This document shows positions 5,383 through 7,883 of a DNA stretch of 7,883 nucleotides, piece by piece. Below the pieces are notes generated by a model. That model saw only the letters and a list, made by a program, of their open reading frames with translations. It made no database searches and was not told the origin of the DNA. Source of the DNA: Candidatus Ratteibacteria bacterium (GTDB lineage Bacteria > CAIJMQ01); NCBI GenBank assembly GCA_028715665.1, contig JAQURI010000068.1, positions 1 to 7,883 on the forward strand, given 5' to 3'. The translations under genes were made by a program, and so were the position numbers. The stretch's first letter is position 1. Each line of letters opens with the position of its first letter.

Positions 5383-7185
5383 ATGGCAATAGCTGGAATA
5401 TTAAATAAAGGTATTTTAAGTAAAGATAGCATGATATCAATGATAGAAGTTATGAAACATGAAAATTTTTACAAAAGTGAATTTTATGAGTTTGATTCTA
5501 TTTTATTGGGAAATGTAGGTATTACACAGGAGAAAAAGATATTATTTAATAATGATAAAACTATTATGCTTTTATCAGAAGGAGAAGTATTTTATAATTT
5601 CAATGCGGATTCAAATAAGCGTAATTTGTTATCTTTGTATGAAAAAGAAGGTATAAATTTTGTAAATTATATAAAAGGGCAATTTGTTATTGTAATTTTT
5701 CGCATATCGGACAAAAAAGTATTTATTATAACTGACCATTATGGATTTAAACCTTTATATTATACAAATAGAAATGATAAATTTATTTTTGCATCAGAGT
5801 TAAAAGCTATTGTAAAACATCTAAGAGAGAGTCCTTCAATTAATGTCTCTGCAATGGCCGATTTTGCGATGTTTAATTATCCGTTAGAAAATAAAACATT
5901 TATCAAAAATATTGAACGTATGCCACCTGCCTCAATATGGGAATTTGACTTAAATACACTGCCAAATTTACAGTTCAAAAAAAGAGAATATTGGAAATTT
6001 GAAAATCTTCTCAATAAGGAGCAACTAACTAATAAAGAAGCTACGAAACAATGTGGAGAAGTGTTTAAAAATGTAGTTGGTGGGTTATTGAATAAAGATA
6101 CGGAAATTGGTCTTACCCTTACGGGAGGATATGATTCCCGGACAATATTATCTGCGATAGACTGTAATAGATATAAAATTAATAGTTTTACATATAAAGT
6201 ACAGGATGATAAACAATCTATTATTGCTCGAGAAATTGCCAGGGGGGTAGGATGTAATCATATAACTCAAGAAATTGGTTCTGAATTTAATAAAGACGTC
6301 GATGAATTTTTAGAAAAAACTGTTTGGTTTACGGATGGTTTGTGTAATATAATTCATACCGAATTACTTTATGTATTTAAAAAATTGCATAATCTTATAA
6401 ATCCATGTTTTACGGGAATAGGTGGCAGCGAACTTACTAGAGGATTGCAAAACACAGGGCTTCCGTTTAATAAAAACTTGAAAGATATAATATTTTCTAA
6501 TAATCCTTTACAAACATTGGATAATATTGGAAGAATGAGTAGTTCATATGGTCTATTTTCTAAAGAATTTATTGAATACAATAAAGGTGAAATTAAAATT
6601 GAATTTCCATTTGAATTATCAGTAAATGAAAGAGCGCTATATTTTACTTTATTTGAAATTTTCCGTAAATATTATGGTGCAATGACTTTACTTGAAAGTT
6701 TTTATACCTGTGTTAGGCTTCCATATATAGATTATGATTTTATAAATTTTTTGACCAATACACCATTTTCTATTCTGCAGAGCAAACAATTTTCCCAAAA
6801 TCCTTTTAATAGACTAAAGGGGCAACAAATTTCGAGTAAAATTATTCAATATAATAACCCCAAGTTGCTATTTACACCAACAGATAGAGGGTACCCTCCT
6901 TTATTGAATTTATATCCGATAGCATTACCTGTGATTTTGTTTTATAGTCTTAAACAAAAATTATCCAATTCTTCTAATAAAAGTTCAACGGAAAACATTA
7001 TGCGTAGTGTGGCTAAAAGAATTATAGAAGAATCTCGAACACTTAAAAGGGATTATTATAATGTTCCGAGATTAAAAGAGTTGAGTAGGATTTATCCAAA
7101 TTGGGATATAGAAAACTGGAGAGAAATAACAAAAATTGTTACATTTGAAATATGGTTGCGGCAATTAGAAAATACCAATAAATGA
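5383..7185 (+). CDS. Asparagine-synthetase-like protein lacking the glutaminase cysteine
   Basis: A 600-residue AsnB-like protein. The N-terminal class II glutamine-amidotransferase fold (about 1-180) keeps structural motifs: Ser-Glu-Gly-Glu-Val-Phe-Tyr-Asn near 65-72, Thr-Asp-His-Tyr-Gly-Phe-Lys-Pro-Leu-Tyr-Tyr at 117-127 and Phe-Ala-Ser-Glu-Leu-Lys-Ala-Ile at 136-143. It begins Met-Ala-Ile-Ala-Gly-Ile instead of Met-Cys-Gly-Ile, so the Cys2 nucleophile is missing. An in-frame TAG at 5350-5352 and the absence of an upstream Cys rule out a better start. The C-terminal synthetase domain has an intact PP-loop, Thr-Gly-Gly-Tyr-Asp-Ser at 247-252, then Thr-Gly-Ile-Gly-Gly-Ser-Glu at 344-350 and Arg-Leu-Pro-Tyr-Ile-Asp at 445-450. 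It should still adenylate a carboxylate with ATP and pass it to ammonia or another amine, as in Cys-less relatives (beta-lactam synthetase, lasso-peptide cyclase). In this glycan setting, amidation of a sugar acid is one option; the substrate is unknown. True asparagine synthesis from glutamine is unlikely. Confidence 0.88.
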   Translation: MAIAGILNKGILSKDSMISMIEVMKHENFYKSEFYEFDSILLGNVGITQEKKILFNNDKTIMLLSEGEVFYNFNADSNKRNLLSLYEKEGINFVNYIKGQFVIVIFRISDKKVFIITDHYGFKPLYYTNRNDKFIFASELKAIVKHLRESPSINVSAMADFAMFNYPLENKTFIKNIERMPPASIWEFDLNTLPNLQFKKREYWKFENLLNKEQLTNKEATKQCGEVFKNVVGGLLNKDTEIGLTLTGGYDSRTILSAIDCNRYKINSFTYKVQDDKQSIIAREIARGVGCNHITQEIGSEFNKDVDEFLEKTVWFTDGLCNIIHTELLYVFKKLHNLINPCFTGIGGSELTRGLQNTGLPFNKNLKDIIFSNNPLQTLDNIGRMSSSYGLFSKEFIEYNKGEIKIEFPFELSVNERALYFTLFEIFRKYYGAMTLLESFYTCVRLPYIDYDFINFLTNTPFSILQSKQFSQNPFNRLKGQQISSKIIQYNNPKLLFTPTDRGYPPLLNLYPIALPVILFYSLKQKLSNSSNKSSTENIMRSVAKRIIEESRTLKRDYYNVPRLKELSRIYPNWDIENWREITKIVTFEIWLRQLENTNK

Positions 7186-7203
7186 TAATAATCTTGTCAA
7201 AGC

Positions 7204-7208
7204 AGGAG
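7204..7208 (+). promoter_or_regulatory. Shine-Dalgarno of the last glycosyltransferase
   Basis: AGGAG ends 5 bases before the ATG at 7214 and supports that start over an in-frame GTG at 7208, which overlaps the motif itself. It is the only convincing Shine-Dalgarno sequence in the window. Confidence 0.7.
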
Positions 7209-7213
7209 TGCTT

Positions 7214-7883
7214 ATGAAAATTCTTCATATAAACTGGTCAGGTGAACTTGGAGGAGCAGAAACATTCGTATATAACTTAGCTGTTACTCAAAAGGAGAAT
7301 AGTAATGACGTAACAATAGCGTATATGGCTAAAAGGTCAATATTGGGATCTAAAGCCGAAAAATCAGGCATTAAAACCATAGAAGTTAATATGCAATCGG
7401 GATTTGATATAATCAATTGGTTTAATTATGTAAAGTTCATAAAAAAAGAAAAATTTAATATTATTCATGACCACAATGGCCCTCCAATTGTAAGATTGTC
7501 GAAATTTTTTTCTTCACATTCGACTTTTATTCAACATATTCATGGAACAAAATTAGGTAATATAAAATGGGAAAAGAAAAAAGTTTTATTATGGAAAAGG
7601 TTAACGAATAAATTTGTTGATTGTTGGGTGGCTAATTCTGAGAATACTAAGAGAATTGCGTCCATAAAAGAACGAATTTTATTGCGTAATATTGAAGTTA
7701 TTTATAATGGTATTAATTTATCAGAATTTTGTAAACTAAATAGGGAAAATAAGATTAAAAGGGAATTTAATATAAATGAAAAGGAATTAATTGTAGGGGT
7801 AGTAGGGAGACTAACGTTACAAAAGGGGATAGATAAATTTATTGAGGTTGTTAAAAAGATAGATGTGCCAGATATAAAATTTA
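7214..7883 (+). CDS. Family 4-type glycosyltransferase, cut by the window edge
   Basis: The open frame runs from ATG 7214 past the right edge; 223 residues are visible, roughly the N-domain plus the start of the donor-binding domain. Near the N-terminus is Gly-Gly-Ala-Glu at 13-16, the loop that in many GT4 enzymes contacts the donor phosphate. Then come His-Asp-His-Asn-Gly at 85-89, His-Ile-His-Gly-Thr at 108-112, Val-Ala-Asn-Ser-Glu at 139-143, the linker signature Ile-Tyr-Asn-Gly-Ile-Asn at 163-168, and Val-Gly-Arg-Leu-Thr-Leu-Gln-Lys-Gly at 197-205, where Arg199 and Lys204 match the donor-phosphate contacts of the family. The EX7E motif would lie beyond the edge. It starts 28 bases after the asparagine-synthetase-like gene, has its own Shine-Dalgarno, and probably continues the same operon. 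Sugar specificity cannot be read. Confidence 0.9.
   Translation, partial: MKILHINWSGELGGAETFVYNLAVTQKENSNDVTIAYMAKRSILGSKAEKSGIKTIEVNMQSGFDIINWFNYVKFIKKEKFNIIHDHNGPPIVRLSKFFSSHSTFIQHIHGTKLGNIKWEKKKVLLWKRLTNKFVDCWVANSENTKRIASIKERILLRNIEVIYNGINLSEFCKLNRENKIKREFNINEKELIVGVVGRLTLQKGIDKFIEVVKKIDVPDIKF

Noticed and set aside
6887..6898. Perfect 12-base palindrome GAGGGTACCCTC
   Set aside because: It sits inside the asparagine-synthetase-like gene and encodes Arg-Gly-Tyr-Pro-Pro, which reads as ordinary protein sequence in frame; there are no flanking repeats or a second copy.
5383..7185. Lasso-peptide cyclase as the identity of the Cys-less AsnB-like protein
   Set aside because: No precursor peptide, RiPP recognition element or transglutaminase-like leader peptidase is visible nearby; the neighbours are glycan enzymes.

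Overview
The window is a very AT-rich, densely coding stretch with every gene on the + strand. It holds six complete genes and one gene cut by the right edge. In order they are: a family-4-type glycosyltransferase (15-1220); the [NiFe]-hydrogenase maturation genes hypD (1319-2392) and hypE (2477-3490); a class I SAM-dependent methyltransferase (3516-4310); a second glycosyltransferase (4307-5368); an asparagine-synthetase-like protein that lacks the glutaminase cysteine (5383-7185); and the N-terminal half of a third glycosyltransferase (7214 to the edge). No RNA gene, transposase, CRISPR array or origin is visible. No intergenic gap exceeds 100 bases.

The organism cannot be named from this sequence. 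Low GC and hypD/hypE point to a bacterium with hydrogen metabolism, probably anaerobic. Only the last gene has a convincing Shine-Dalgarno sequence; the other starts are preceded by A/T-rich tracts. That fits lineages that depend little on Shine-Dalgarno pairing, but it does not identify one.

The layout has two themes. The glycosyltransferases, methyltransferase and ATP-dependent ligase-like protein look like part of a surface polysaccharide or glycoconjugate locus (O-antigen, capsule or similar). GT-B enzymes would transfer sugars from activated donors, the methyltransferase would cap or decorate, and the asparagine-synthetase-like enzyme could form an amide. The methyltransferase, second glycosyltransferase and asparagine-synthetase-like gene are tightly packed (4-base overlap, then a 14-base gap) and likely form one operon, with the last glycosyltransferase 28 bases further on. 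Inside this locus sits hypD-hypE, which normally travels with hypC, hypA, hypB and hypF. Here none of those partners is visible, and both genes look intact, including the HypE C-terminal Pro-Arg-Ile-Cys.

The points most worth following are: (1) a GC-rich, hairpin-capable segment of about 45 bases inserted in frame at the interdomain linker of the second glycosyltransferase (4772-4816), which resembles a small mobile palindromic element that became coding; (2) the glutaminase-dead asparagine-synthetase-like protein; (3) the isolated hypDE pair inside a glycan locus, with sequence similarities between the regions upstream of hypD and hypE.
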